A stretch of 64,000 nt of DNA from Chamaecrista fasciculata (lineage: Eukaryota; Streptophyta; Magnoliopsida; Fabales; Fabaceae): the NCBI GenBank assembly GCA_003254925.1, contig QANZ01049388.1:66265-130264 (forward strand), read 5' to 3'. The position numbers and the translations under genes were made by a program. The notes under the pieces are model-generated. The model was not told the origin of the DNA and searched no databases. It was given only the letters and a program-made list of their open reading frames with translations. This document shows positions 44,019-54,412 of the stretch, piece by piece. Numbering within the stretch: the first letter of the stretch is position 1; every line of letters begins with the position of its first letter.

Positions 44019-45974
44019 TCAAGACCTTTCATCTGGAACAAAAAAATCAAACCTAACATCAACAGAACCAGAACTGTCTCCAATATCCTTGTACTCAATG
44101 TTTGTTATTGTCCCATATTCATCCACATCTTGATATCCCGGCTTAACTCGCCGAACAGGCACTGTGACGGAGTAAATTGTTCCGAGATCTGTATCAGAAG
44201 AGACACTCAACTGCACTTTGTCCTGTGACTCTATTTCCACAAAATCTGACAAAGCACGTACAATGTTGTTAACAATTTTCCTTTTTGCCTCGTCACTTAC
44301 TTCACATCGATCAGAAAACAAAATCATCTTCAATCGTTGCTTGGCAATCCTAGCATTTGAGCTTTTTCTAGATACTGCAGATGGGAAAACTATTCTCCAA
44401 GCTAAGCTTAATCGCTCAAAGAAGCTCATATTAATAGCATCAAGGAGAAAGTTTTCAGCTTCTTCGCTAACAAACTTTGGCGAAAGCTTATGATTTCCAC
44501 TAACTCCAAAAACTGGCTTGCAATGACCATGGATATTGTGTCGCTTAATTGCCATGCTAGGACATTTTGGCACAAACTCAGAAATGCTAGATGCTCCACT
44601 CAAGGAACCATAAAAATCCACCTACATCAGATAAAAGCTTTTGTGTAAGGCAGGTGAAGAAATTTCCAATCTACCTAATGACATCCACACGATCAAGTAT
44701 TCCTAATTTTTTTTAATCATGACTGAAATTAAGTAATTACAACAGCAAATGATCGTTTAAATGTCGGGTAAAGGCAAATTACATAGCTCTCCCTCAGTAC
44801 ATAGCTTCCTCTCCCTGTCTGAGTATATTTGCATACTCTCAGACACCAAGTTACAAATCATGCATGATAGTTAGGTGAATCAGTTCCTTCATCACTTTCA
44901 ACCAGCCAGAAGGAAAGAAGACAAACATCAAATAACTCTACAAGCCACAGGACGCAAAGTGCCTATCCCAAAAGCCATTCTTTAACATCTAGTATATCTT
45001 CTGGAAGCCTCACTGGGATTAGTCACTGTTCCTGACGGTGGATACCCTTGGTTTATAAAAAAAAAAAAAAAAAACAGACTACCCCCCTAAAACATTAACA
45101 AACAACAATCTTTTGCCATGTGTAAAGGTCAGGCATTGATGATGCCTATGATGAAACATAGTCCTCGTAGTTTATATCATTCAGATACAATATGTAAGAG
45201 AACCAAATTTTATCAGCAACAAAGTTAAACAGCTAGGATTATCATGCAAGAAGTTACTTAAACGCACAAAAAGCTAAACCTAGCTTCAACTATTATCTCC
45301 GCAACCATCTCCAAAATTGCCTCTATTTTCTCTCAAGTCAATTTTAAGAGTAACACCACAACTGGAGGTTAAATTTTTTTATTTCAACATAAATAACAAG
45401 TTATACTGCTCCAAGTCCAACTGAGCCTACCATCGACCTCTACAACTGCTTACTTAACAGAGACAGCAAATACAATATTAAATTCAAAGAGAGAGAAAGA
45501 GAGGAGGGAAAAAAAAGCTTGAAGTGTAAACGGTCAATTATCTAAGAGTGAGACCTGAAATTTCAAAACCAAATGGAAAAATCAACGACCCAGTAGCAAC
45601 AATCACGAAACGAAGATAAACATCTTGAGAGACAAATTATCCAACAAGACAATTTAACAAGTCCAAAACCCTTAAACGGCCAGATTTGTAGTTGGGGAAA
45701 CGTAGTAAAATTGGGGGTTTGTCATCACTTTAAACCTCATATACGTTCGGACCAAAATTATCTTGTTAATTAAACCATACGAGACATTATCAGAAATCAG
45801 ATGGTTAAAACCGCAAGAAAGATAGACCCATTGGCCCACGAGACATAGAGAAATAGGGAGATTATAAAAAAAATGAGAAAAATATACCTTGGGGGATTGC
45901 AAGGAACTACGACGAGTGTAAGAATGATGAAGAGGAAGTGTTGCAGAGACTCTTAGATCGCTAGAAATCGCCAT
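44019..45974 (-). CDS. MINE1: Plastid MinE (division topological specificity factor)
   Basis: MinE, of cyanobacterial origin, drives MinD dynamics so that the FtsZ ring forms at mid-chloroplast. Two exons, 45974-45888 and 44621-44019, join in frame to 229 aa; Arabidopsis MINE1 has, as I recall, the same length. Residues 1-60 are Ser/Arg-rich and lack acidic runs, as in a plastid transit peptide (MAISSDLRVSATLPLHHSYT). The MinE domain starts near residue 95: NMSFFERLSLAWRIVFPS is the MinD-activating helix and membrane-contact part, ARIAKQRLKMILFSDRCEVS the first core strand and loop, and KIVNNIVRALSDFVEIESQD plus VQLSVSSDTDLGTIYSVTVP the topological-specificity domain. The 1.27 kb intron is normal GT-AG. 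It sits next to BUB3.3 on the same strand, as in Arabidopsis. Intact. Confidence 0.95.
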
Positions 45975-46300
45975 GGTTGGTTTTCTTCGTATTTCAGCTT
46001 CGACTGAGAATTTCAGTATCGGCTCTCTTTACAGTATACTCACTGTCTCGCTCTCTCTCTATCTCTATCACTTGTCTGTTTCTTTTGTTGTTGCTTTTTT
46101 TTATCAAATAAACTTTCTTTTTCTTTTTGAATATATACACGAGAAAATTAAAACTTAGGAGTTAGGAGAGTATTTAATGACTTTGGAATATTATAAATAT
46201 ATATATATATATAATTGAACTAGAAAAATAAAAACCTCAAGCTAAAAAAGTTAACTATTAGCAAAAGATTTGTTAATTGTTTAGTTTTACGACATACTTA
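45975..46300. other. MINE1 promoter region
   Basis: Contains a CT-rich patch (46047-46075) in the expected 5' leader position and a (TA)n tract at 46196-46213. No separate gene. Confidence 0.4.
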
Positions 46301-46310
46301 TTTGCTAACA

Positions 46311-46850
46311 GGTCAACAAGTTATTTTGGTCCTAAATATATACTTTAATGTTGATATTGGTTCATTATGTTTTAAAATGTTTAAATTGATCTTAAATGTA
46401 GACAAAATATTTTATTTTGATCGTAAATGTTGGTAAAATATTTCATTTTGATCCCAAATTATTGAATTCGATCATATATCTCTCGTCTCTCATTTTAAAT
46501 TCAAAGGACATGTTAAAAGGAACTTGTAGCTCTGAAGTCGTCGCATTCAAATTTGAAACGAGAGAGATATATATGATCAACTTTGTTTGTTTGACCATGA
46601 AATGAGTAGTCTGCTTTTAGAACCGATTTGACCTTGTTTGTTGACGACCCCAACTGGATAGAGAAAGTACTTTTTGAGAATAATACGTAGCTCTAAACTC
46701 GTCACATTTGAACTTGAAATAAGTCATATTCACTAGTTTGCACCAAAATAAACATTTTACCAATATTTAGGACCAATTTAAACATCTTGAAACATAATAG
46801 ACCAAAATAAACATTAGAACATAGTGTAGGACCAAAATAAACCTTTAACC
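46311..46850. mobile_element. Mutator-type MITE, family A, copy 2
   Basis: 540 bp with a perfect 10 bp target duplication TTTGCTAACA (46301-46310 and 46851-46860). Ends are GGTCAACAAGTTATTTTGG and CCAAAATAAACCTTTAACC. The body shares long words with the copy at 2437-2910 ('tctctcgtctctcattt', 'agtactttttgagaata' versus 'agtattattcaagaaca'). Non-coding. Confidence 0.88.
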
Positions 46851-46976
46851 TTTGCTAACATGTCTTGGTTTGAAAGTCTGATGGCATTACATTAACAAAA
46901 ATTGAATAAATTAAAAAAAGAAATACAGTCTTTTATCAACATCTTTAAATTGAAAAAAAGTAAATAATATAATTTT

Positions 46977-47324
46977 GGCAAAAGCACCCATTTCGTCCCC
47001 AAACTTTACACCAGTTGTCAATTTCGTCCCCAATCTTTTCTTGTTGTCAATTTCATCCCCAATCTTTCACATTTTCGTCAATTTTATCCTTTGACTAACT
47101 TCTTTTAATAAATTAACAACAGACTGTATCTTGTTTTTCAATCTGAGTTAGGATTTGAGTTTCTTTTTCTATCAATTTTATATTATATATTGTTAGCCAC
47201 ATAGATTTCGTCGTTAATATTTGACTAATGTAAGAGCAAAGGATAAAATTGACAAAAATGTAAAAAATTGGTGACGAAATTGACAGCTAATGTAAAGTTT
47301 AGAAACGAAATGTGTACTTTTGCC
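46977..47324. mobile_element. Mutator-type MITE, family B, copy 1
   Basis: 348 bp starting GGCAAAAGCACCCATTTCG and ending GAAATGTGTACTTTTGCC, flanked by the perfect 9 bp duplication TATAATTTT (46968-46976 and 47325-47333). The body contains repeated 'gtcaatttcgtccccaa' units. A second copy is at 60722-61189. Confidence 0.9.
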
Positions 47325-47439
47325 TATAATTTTAATAACGCTAATTGAAGTTCTTTGATTTAATTAGTTTATTCATCTCTATAATTTACGTTAACTTTCT
47401 CTATAATTTTAATTTTTATATTTTTTTCATGATGTTTAC

Positions 47440-48259
47440 CCTAAATTTTGTTATGGTTTTTAATGTTTCTTCTGTTCCATTTTGGTTTTTAATGATTTCC
47501 AACAGTGTCATTTTCACTCTTAATTATTGAATGCGATCATATTTCTCTCATTTCAAATTCAAGTAGAATGAAATCAAAATTACAAGTTACTCTTAATGAG
47601 TTCTTTTTTTTTTGTCCAGTTTGGACCATCAACAAATGAAATCATATCGAACCTGCAATTGGTGCTCAAAGTGAGTCGCTCATTTTATGAAGTTGGTCAT
47701 ATCTCTTTTTCAAATTTGAATGTGACTAAATTGGAGTTACAAGTTACTCTTGACCGTTTTTTTCTCTATCTAGTTGGAGTAGTTAACAAACAAGTTCAAA
47801 TGGTAAGTTAGTATTTATATTTTGATTAAACCCACTTTCAGAGTACTATTTGACTACGTTTGCTAACTGCCCCAACTGGACAGAGAAAGAACGAGTCAAG
47901 GTAACTCATAGTTTCAATTTCATTACATTTGAAATTGAGATGAGAGAGATATGTCTAACTTTGTGAGATGAGTGACCAGCAGCTCAATTTCAGGCTTAAT
48001 TTGATCTCATTTGTCAATGACCCTAATTAGAAATAGATAAAACCTATCAAGAATAACTTGTAGCTCCGATTTTGTTACATTTAAACTTAAGAAAGAGAGA
48101 TATGATCAAATTCAATAGTAAGGGATCAACTGTGAAACTTACTAAGGACCCAAATGAAAATGTTGAGAAACATTAAGACCAAAACATAATAGAAAAAATA
48201 TTATGGATCAAAACAAAAGTTTAGATAAACATGAAGGACCAAAATCAAATTTTGACCAT
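47440..48259. mobile_element. Diverged, longer family A relative
   Basis: The right end 'gaccaaaatcaaattttgacc' and internal words ('tgagagagatatg', 'caccccaactggacagagaaag'-like) match family A. The left boundary is approximate and no TSD was confirmed. It may hold an internal duplication, since the 'tacaagttactctt' word occurs twice (about 47580 and 47738). Confidence 0.5.
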
Positions 48260-48350
48260 TATCTAAAACCTACTTTGCGAGAAAAAGCAACACCTACAAG
48301 ATCAACAAGAAAATAAGAACTCAAAAAGCTAGGCATTACATAAAAAATAA

Positions 48351-48480
48351 GGTAAATTATACTTTGGTACCCTATGTTTTGGTCATATTTCAATTTGGTA
48401 CTCTGTGGTTTAAAAAATGACATTTTAATATCCTGTGGTATTCTTCGTTAGCACTTTGATACTAAAGTGTAATTTACCCT
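48351..48480. mobile_element. 130 bp MITE, GGTAAATTA family
   Basis: Starts GGTAAATTATACTTTGGTAC and ends GATACTAAAGTGTAATTTAC plus CCT. It is flanked by AAAAAATAA at 48342-48350 and 48481-48489, a 9 bp target duplication of Mutator length. Smallest complete member of the family seen truncated at 26981 and 30030. Confidence 0.8.
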
Positions 48481-50240
48481 AAAAAATAACAAAGCCATTC
48501 CTCTCCTCGCCAAGGTATTAGCACAAAAATTCCCTTCAAATGGACATAATGGACCTCAAATAGTTGCAGAACCCTAAGAAAAGTGAACCATGAGATTCAT
48601 TTACAGCTAGAATTTCTCAAAATTCCATCTCCATAGATGTGGCCATAACTACCATATAAAGAGCTTACATTGGTTTCTTAACTTATTTTGTTAACCAGAC
48701 CTCTTATTTATTTTAGATTGAGAAGGATTCCATTGTCCATGAAGATGGAATTGCATTCAGTATGATAATAGTGTTTATATAGAATTGAGTAACTGGTGTC
48801 TGTATCATATCAATGAATACCCTAAATACCTATAAAATTGTCATCCCCACATTTAATTATATTTTACAACTGAGCATCAAATTATATAATTATATTAGAT
48901 AGCTTAAATGCTTAATAACAAACATGAAAGCTGGACTTACATTCAACCCAGATTCCCATTTCCTTTTATTTTTGCAAGAAAAAATACATGACAAAAAGGA
49001 AAAACAATGTATCATTTCAAGTTCTCAACTTTGGTTGAATCATCATCTGAGACAGTTCAATGAGATAATATGTAAGACCTGGAGTTTTGGAATTTAGTTT
49101 TTGGGTGCTTAGAAATAAAATAAGTGATTTTTAGAATTTTAGATGGATTTTCAGGCTAGTTTTAGACCAGAATTAAGAATTTTTAGATTACAATTTTTAG
49201 AAATTAGTGAACCCAAAAATTTAGAATTTTAATTGTCATATTGGAAATCCCCATATTTTTTTTGGCTTGTGGTAAAAATTTGGGAGCAAACGGAGTTTAA
49301 AATTTTATCTGACTTTTATTTTGGTACTGCGATAGAACACTTTCGGGTAAGAACTGAAAGGTTTTGGAGGTGGAGTTTTCCAAAATAAAATTCATATTTG
49401 GAATCTACTCTTCGAAACAAAGCTAATGATATAAATTTTGTCTATAAACTCTACTTCTAAATTTTTAAGTTTTTAGGGACTAATTTGAAAAGGTTTGAAA
49501 CTTTCTGGGTATTTTTGTGATTTCAACCTTAAAGACTATATCAGAATTCCTTTTCTTCCCCTTGATCTTCTGAAATTAAAAAAAATAACCCCACACCAAC
49601 TTCAAAAGCCTCACGAGTCCCACTTCTTTTCTCCAAAAAAACGCATCTCCTCCTTCTTCTAGACTCTTCCGTCGCTGCCCACCTCCGTTGGTTGCCCAGA
49701 CGACGTCGCCGCCACTGCTAGGCGTCGGAGAACATCGCCGGCGACCTCCCTCATGGTGGTGGTCGTCCCTCCTTCCTTGGTTTGTGCCTCTCTTCTCCAT
49801 TTTTCTTCTCTTTTCCATTCATGGGTTTAAATTGGTTGCTTATATGGATTTCTTCAAATTTTTGCTGGATTCTTGACCTTAGTTAATCATTGAGCTGCAC
49901 TCTTCATTCTTCCCACCTCCATTTTCATCTTGGAAACCATATAAGCTTGGGCAATCTCTTCCATCCTCCATTTTCGGCCAAAATTTGGGTATGTTTCAAA
50001 ACCATCAATTTTATCATTGTTTCTTGACTTTCTTGATTGGAATGAATCCTTTGATGATAGTATATTAGGTTGGGTATCTTTGGAAGCCATTAAAACTCCA
50101 AAATATTGAGATTTGGGACTGTTTTTACTCTAGGGTTTGTAAGTGACGAAAATTGGGGTTTTTGGTCAAATCTCTTTATTTTCTTGAAATTGTTAGTTTG
50201 GATGAGTTCATTGGATAATAAAAATGAGTTCTAATGCATT

Positions 50241-50956
50241 NNNNNNNNNNNNNNNNNNNNNNNNNNNNNNNNNNNNNNNNNNNNNNNNNNNNNNNNNNNN
50301 NNNNNNNNNNNNNNNNNNNNNNNNNNNNNNNNNNNNNNNNNNNNNNNNNNNNNNNNNNNNNNNNNNNNNNNNNNNNNNNNNNNNNNNNNNNNNNNNNNNN
50401 NNNNNNNNNNNNNNNNNNNNNNNNNNNNNNNNNNNNNNNNNNNNNNNNNNNNNNNNNNNNNNNNNNNNNNNNNNNNNNNNNNNNNNNNNNNNNNNNNNNN
50501 NNNNNNNNNNNNNNNNNNNNNNNNNNNNNNNNNNNNNNNNNNNNNNNNNNNNNNNNNNNNNNNNNNNNNNNNNNNNNNNNNNNNNNNNNNNNNNNNNNNN
50601 NNNNNNNNNNNNNNNNNNNNNNNNNNNNNNNNNNNNNNNNNNNNNNNNNNNNNNNNNNNNNNNNNNNNNNNNNNNNNNNNNNNNNNNNNNNNNNNNNNNN
50701 NNNNNNNNNNNNNNNNNNNNNNNNNNNNNNNNNNNNNNNNNNNNNNNNNNNNNNNNNNNNNNNNNNNNNNNNNNNNNNNNNNNNNNNNNNNNNNNNNNNN
50801 NNNNNNNNNNNNNNNNNNNNNNNNNNNNNNNNNNNNNNNNNNNNNNNNNNNNNNNNNNNNNNNNNNNNNNNNNNNNNNNNNNNNNNNNNNNNNNNNNNNN
50901 NNNNNNNNNNNNNNNNNNNNNNNNNNNNNNNNNNNNNNNNNNNNNNNNNNNNNNNN
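50241..50956. other. Assembly gap, 716 N
   Basis: Lies inside the solo LTR and directly adjoins a tandem array, so collapse of repeats is the probable cause. Confidence 0.98.
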
Positions 50957-50978
50957 TGGAAAAGGATGTTAGAAACCC

Positions 50979-51258
50979 CTGGGGACGGCGATACGTAACG
51001 CCCAGGTAGATATGAAAAACGAAATGGATATGAGAACCCATTGGGGACGGCGATACGTAACGCCCAAGTGGGAAAGAAAATGGATATGGAAATGACAACT
51101 CCCTGGGGACGGCGATACGTAACGCCCAGTGGATAAGGAAATAGAAATGAAGATGATTATGTAAATAAGAAACCCCTTGGGGACGGCGGTACGTAACGCC
51201 TAGGTGGGAAGTGAAATTAGTAATACGAATGCTGGGGACGGCGATACGTAACGCCCAG
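50979..51258. repeat. Five-copy interspersed 27 bp repeat inside the LTR
   Basis: The core GGGGACGGCGATACGTAACG followed by CCCA(G) occurs at about 50979, 51041, 51103, 51177 and 51232, spaced 55-74 bp apart by A-rich, varied linkers. Each core is bounded by CTGGG...CCCAG, a short inverted terminus. One copy has GGT for GAT. More copies may lie in the gap. Confidence 0.9.
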
Positions 51259-53178
51259 CCAAGTTTTGATGTTTGATGTGTCTATTGTAAGGAAACTTAA
51301 TTTAGTTGTGGATTGATAATTGCGTGCTGTTGAATATTGGGATCATCGATATTGGATATGTTCATTATCTTGAACGGTTGAGACGATATCATTGAATTGT
51401 AATATCATTGTTGTTTACTTTACAAGAAAGTGCTAAAGATGTGAGTGTTGATGGATTCTTGCGTTTGTGTTGTGTATGTGTTTGCTCTCATAGTACCGGT
51501 TGTGATAATAATCGAAGATCTTTACTTTAGTCCCATTGATTGTGTGTGGTTCCCACGGGTTGTGACAATGCTGTGTGTGCTTTCTATTGCTGGAGATAGA
51601 GTTGAAATATTGATGATGTGATAAACTTGTGATTAAATGGTGAATTGATTGCTAAATATGGGTTTATATTGGAATTCTGAAAGCTCTGTTGATTTTGTGA
51701 TGCTAAATTCTGTTCTATTTAACACCAAGTGAATTTGTGAGGTCAGGACCTTTGATTGTCTGAATGGCATTGGTTGAATTATTTTTGCATTATATATTCG
51801 CTATCCTACAGGTAGATTCCATCGAGGTAATCATCATTTGGTTGTACATGACCTTATATAAACTTGTTTTTGAAATAGGGTGAGGGTTTCATTTCAAATT
51901 GGGAATTTCATATGACTGTTTCTTTTACTAGATCACTTTAGTTTAAAATAACCTATCTAGGACTTGATTGTTATTACTTCTACAAGTATGATTGGAAAGA
52001 GATCTATATCCCTAATATCACGATATTTTACTTAGTTTCTAAGTTACTAATGAGTTCTTCTTTCACTCAATGATTCTAAAAGGCTTAATTGCAAAGCCCT
52101 CATGAATTATATTTCTTGGAAGGATTTAAATATTTTAACCGATCAAACGTTTTGATTATTGAACGGAGTTTTGAAAGTCGAGTCCGTAACTCGACCACAA
52201 TTCCAAACTTTACTTTAACAAAACTTGAAAACTAATTTTATCATCTTCTTTATTAAACTCTTTATTACAAGTTTATTTTCTTGAACTAGTCTTCGAAGTA
52301 TGTTTTTATTAAAATTTCTTTGGGCCATAAGGTTTCCTTAAACTCATAGTTGTTCTTGTATTTTAAATTATTTTAAAGGGTCAATAGCTATCTCTAGTCA
52401 AATTGTTCAAGTCTTGTTATTTGATTCATGTATTAACTGTTGTATATGTTGGATTATTCGATTATATGGGTGTTAATGCGAATTATTTGTTGACGATGAA
52501 TGTTAACCTTGTTGGTGATCCCCTCCCTACGTGGTGATGTCCTACACCACGACTGAAATGGGTTAGCCACTCACTGAGTTTTGACTCACCCCTCGTTAAA
52601 TTTTTCTTTTTAGATACAGGTCCAGATCAAGCCACTGTTTCAGCTCTAGGAGGAAGTCATTCGAGATCCCACACCACTGTTCATGTGGGTGTTTCATTCT
52701 TTATTAGAATTGTGCTAAGTTCTACACTGTTGGCTCCACTAGTACTTAGAGAGAGAATCTGTGGTTATGTATTATTATCATTTTGTGCGAGATGCTTATA
52801 TGAGAGATTGACTAATTGTGTATTTTGTTTGGTTGCATTGAAATGATAGTTACATCGAGTTTATAAATGCTAAGTATTGTAAAGAATATATATGTTATGA
52901 CTTATCAAGATTATGCTATGAATGATTGTTATGGATTGTCTGTGGGTAGGCTTACGGCGTGGGACAGGCCCATGTCGGTGCCGGTCACGTGCTCCCACAG
53001 AGGGGGTCGTGACATAATAAGTGATCAGAACAGCAATGGAATACATTTCATTATTTGTGGCAAAAGAAAAAGGTGATTAAATCCTACTGTATATAACAAC
53101 TTTATAATAATAATTAATGATCTAGAAGATGGTAGTAACAGAGATAAGAATACCAAAAAAGACCAATGTCCTAAAAAT

Positions 53179-53558
53179 TTAGAACTCTAATACTCTAAGA
53201 GCATCACGAGGTGTATCATAAACATCCTTTGGCCTTGATTTCTTTACACCAGCAGTGAACCAAACCTTATCACATTTATAGCCTTCAATCGCCACACTTG
53301 TTACTTTAACCCAAACAAGAACCTTTGTTTTCATTCCCTCAATTCGTGTGAGCTTCCCCTTTGTGAGAACCCCTTTCACTCTGGTCGCATACCTTAGTGT
53401 TGAGGAGTCCTTGAAGCTCGCTTCGCATGCGGACGACAAGTACACAATCAGCTTACCCTTGGTTTCATCAAAGTCGTAACAGATTATGTTCTGGGGAAAG
53501 AACCCCGGTGGCAAATTATACTCTCAGAAGAGATTCGGTAGGCTTTTCAGCGGCTTGC
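53179..53558 (-). pseudogene. DUF538 pseudogene, terminal exon only
   Basis: Same 380 bp terminal exon as the intact gene at 57348-57727, with acceptor TATAG. It encodes GFFPQNIICYDFDETKGKLI and GVKKSRPKDVYDTPRDALRV but carries an early TGA in the LPxLxxEYNLPPG stretch. Exon 2 and exon 1 are missing from this copy. About 90% or more identical at the protein level, so a recent duplicate already decaying. Confidence 0.85.
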
Positions 53559-53770
53559 CTATAGGAGAAGAGTAGAAAAACAAGGGACAGTGATCGTTAG
53601 AAAGGATAAATAGATACATTACTATTGCATCAAATGAAGCAATGCTAACATACAGCATCTCTAATTTCACTTCCATTACCACATAATATAATCACCCCAG
53701 AAAAACCCCACCCACCAGTTCTATGTTTTCACAAAAAGTTAAGTGATCCAGTTCATTCTTAAAAATGTAG

Positions 53771-54412
53771 GATACGATATCTTCTCACTAGCAAATTCTT
53801 TTTTTATTTTTTGATGAAATCTTCTTGCTAGTAATTGGTTAAAAAAATTATAAGGTGAGTGACGGGCTAAAGTTAGGCCCTAACATAAGAATTTAATTGT
53901 TGTTTAAAGAGGGGATCTTGTAGGAGTAAAAGTCAATGTGTGTTTAGGGATGTGCACTTGTGAGGAGATAATTAATCTTTGTATAAGTAAGGGGAATGTC
54001 ATGTTTTGTGATTGATGTCCTTGGTCTGCATGTGTATAAACAGAAATCCATGGCTCTAATAAATTTTTTTTTTTGGCCAGATTGACTCTAATAATTGGCT
54101 AATTACTATTATGAGATATCTTGAAATTAGGAACTTGCACACTATATGTGCAAGTGAAAGGGTTTAAGAAGTGTTTCCCGTAGAAAATTGTATAAGTAGA
54201 TACTTATGAATGTATATTGAAGGTTAAGTGTATGAATATGTGAAATAAAGATGTATCTAAACATGAATTCTTCTGATTTTCATGCCTCATCTAATAAGTC
54301 CTTCTCGTGCATATGTTGATTCTGTTGCAGGGTTTTACAATCTTTGACAAGGATATTAGCTTTTGGTACCGAAGTTATTGAGTTAATATACAAATCAGAA
54401 TCATAATATGAA
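53771..54412 (+). other. PPR gene 5' flank
   Basis: AT-rich non-coding sequence. No clear core promoter element identified. Confidence 0.35.

Larger units (their letters stand above)
49071..53014. mobile_element. Large solo LTR, probably Ty3/chromovirus
   Basis: The insert begins TGTAAGACC and ends GGGGGTCGTGACA, between 5 bp target duplications TAATA (49066-49070 and 53015-53019). The size is 3,944 bp including 716 Ns. No gag, protease, reverse transcriptase or integrase frame appears on either side of the gap, and no second LTR copy is visible, so a very long solo LTR is the best reading. Long LTRs ending GTCGTGACA are common in plant Ty3 chromoviruses. A tandem array lies inside. Confidence 0.75.
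48808..53770. repeat. Duplicated segment (copy 1) of the DUF538 3' region, split by a solo LTR
   Basis: 48808-49070 plus 53015-53575 align with 56924-57745 in the same order. After 53575 the match jumps to 59104-59270 ('gatacattactattgcatca'), so the copy lacks the first intron, exon 2 and much of intron 2 found in the full gene. It lies 5' of the PPR gene while the source copy lies 3' of it. The 3.9 kb LTR inserted after the duplication, because the other copy has an empty site (gagaCAATAagtg). Confidence 0.8.

Noticed and set aside
44218..44493. Plus-strand 91-codon ORF
   Set aside because: Antisense shadow of MINE1 exon 2.
50208..51098. Long open frames of 250-296 codons
   Set aside because: They consist almost entirely of unknown bases in the 716 N gap; no coding evidence.
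50979..51258. CRISPR-like array of short repeats and spacers
   Set aside because: The genome is eukaryotic, the spacing is irregular (55-74 bp), there are no cas genes, and the array sits inside an LTR with clear target duplications.
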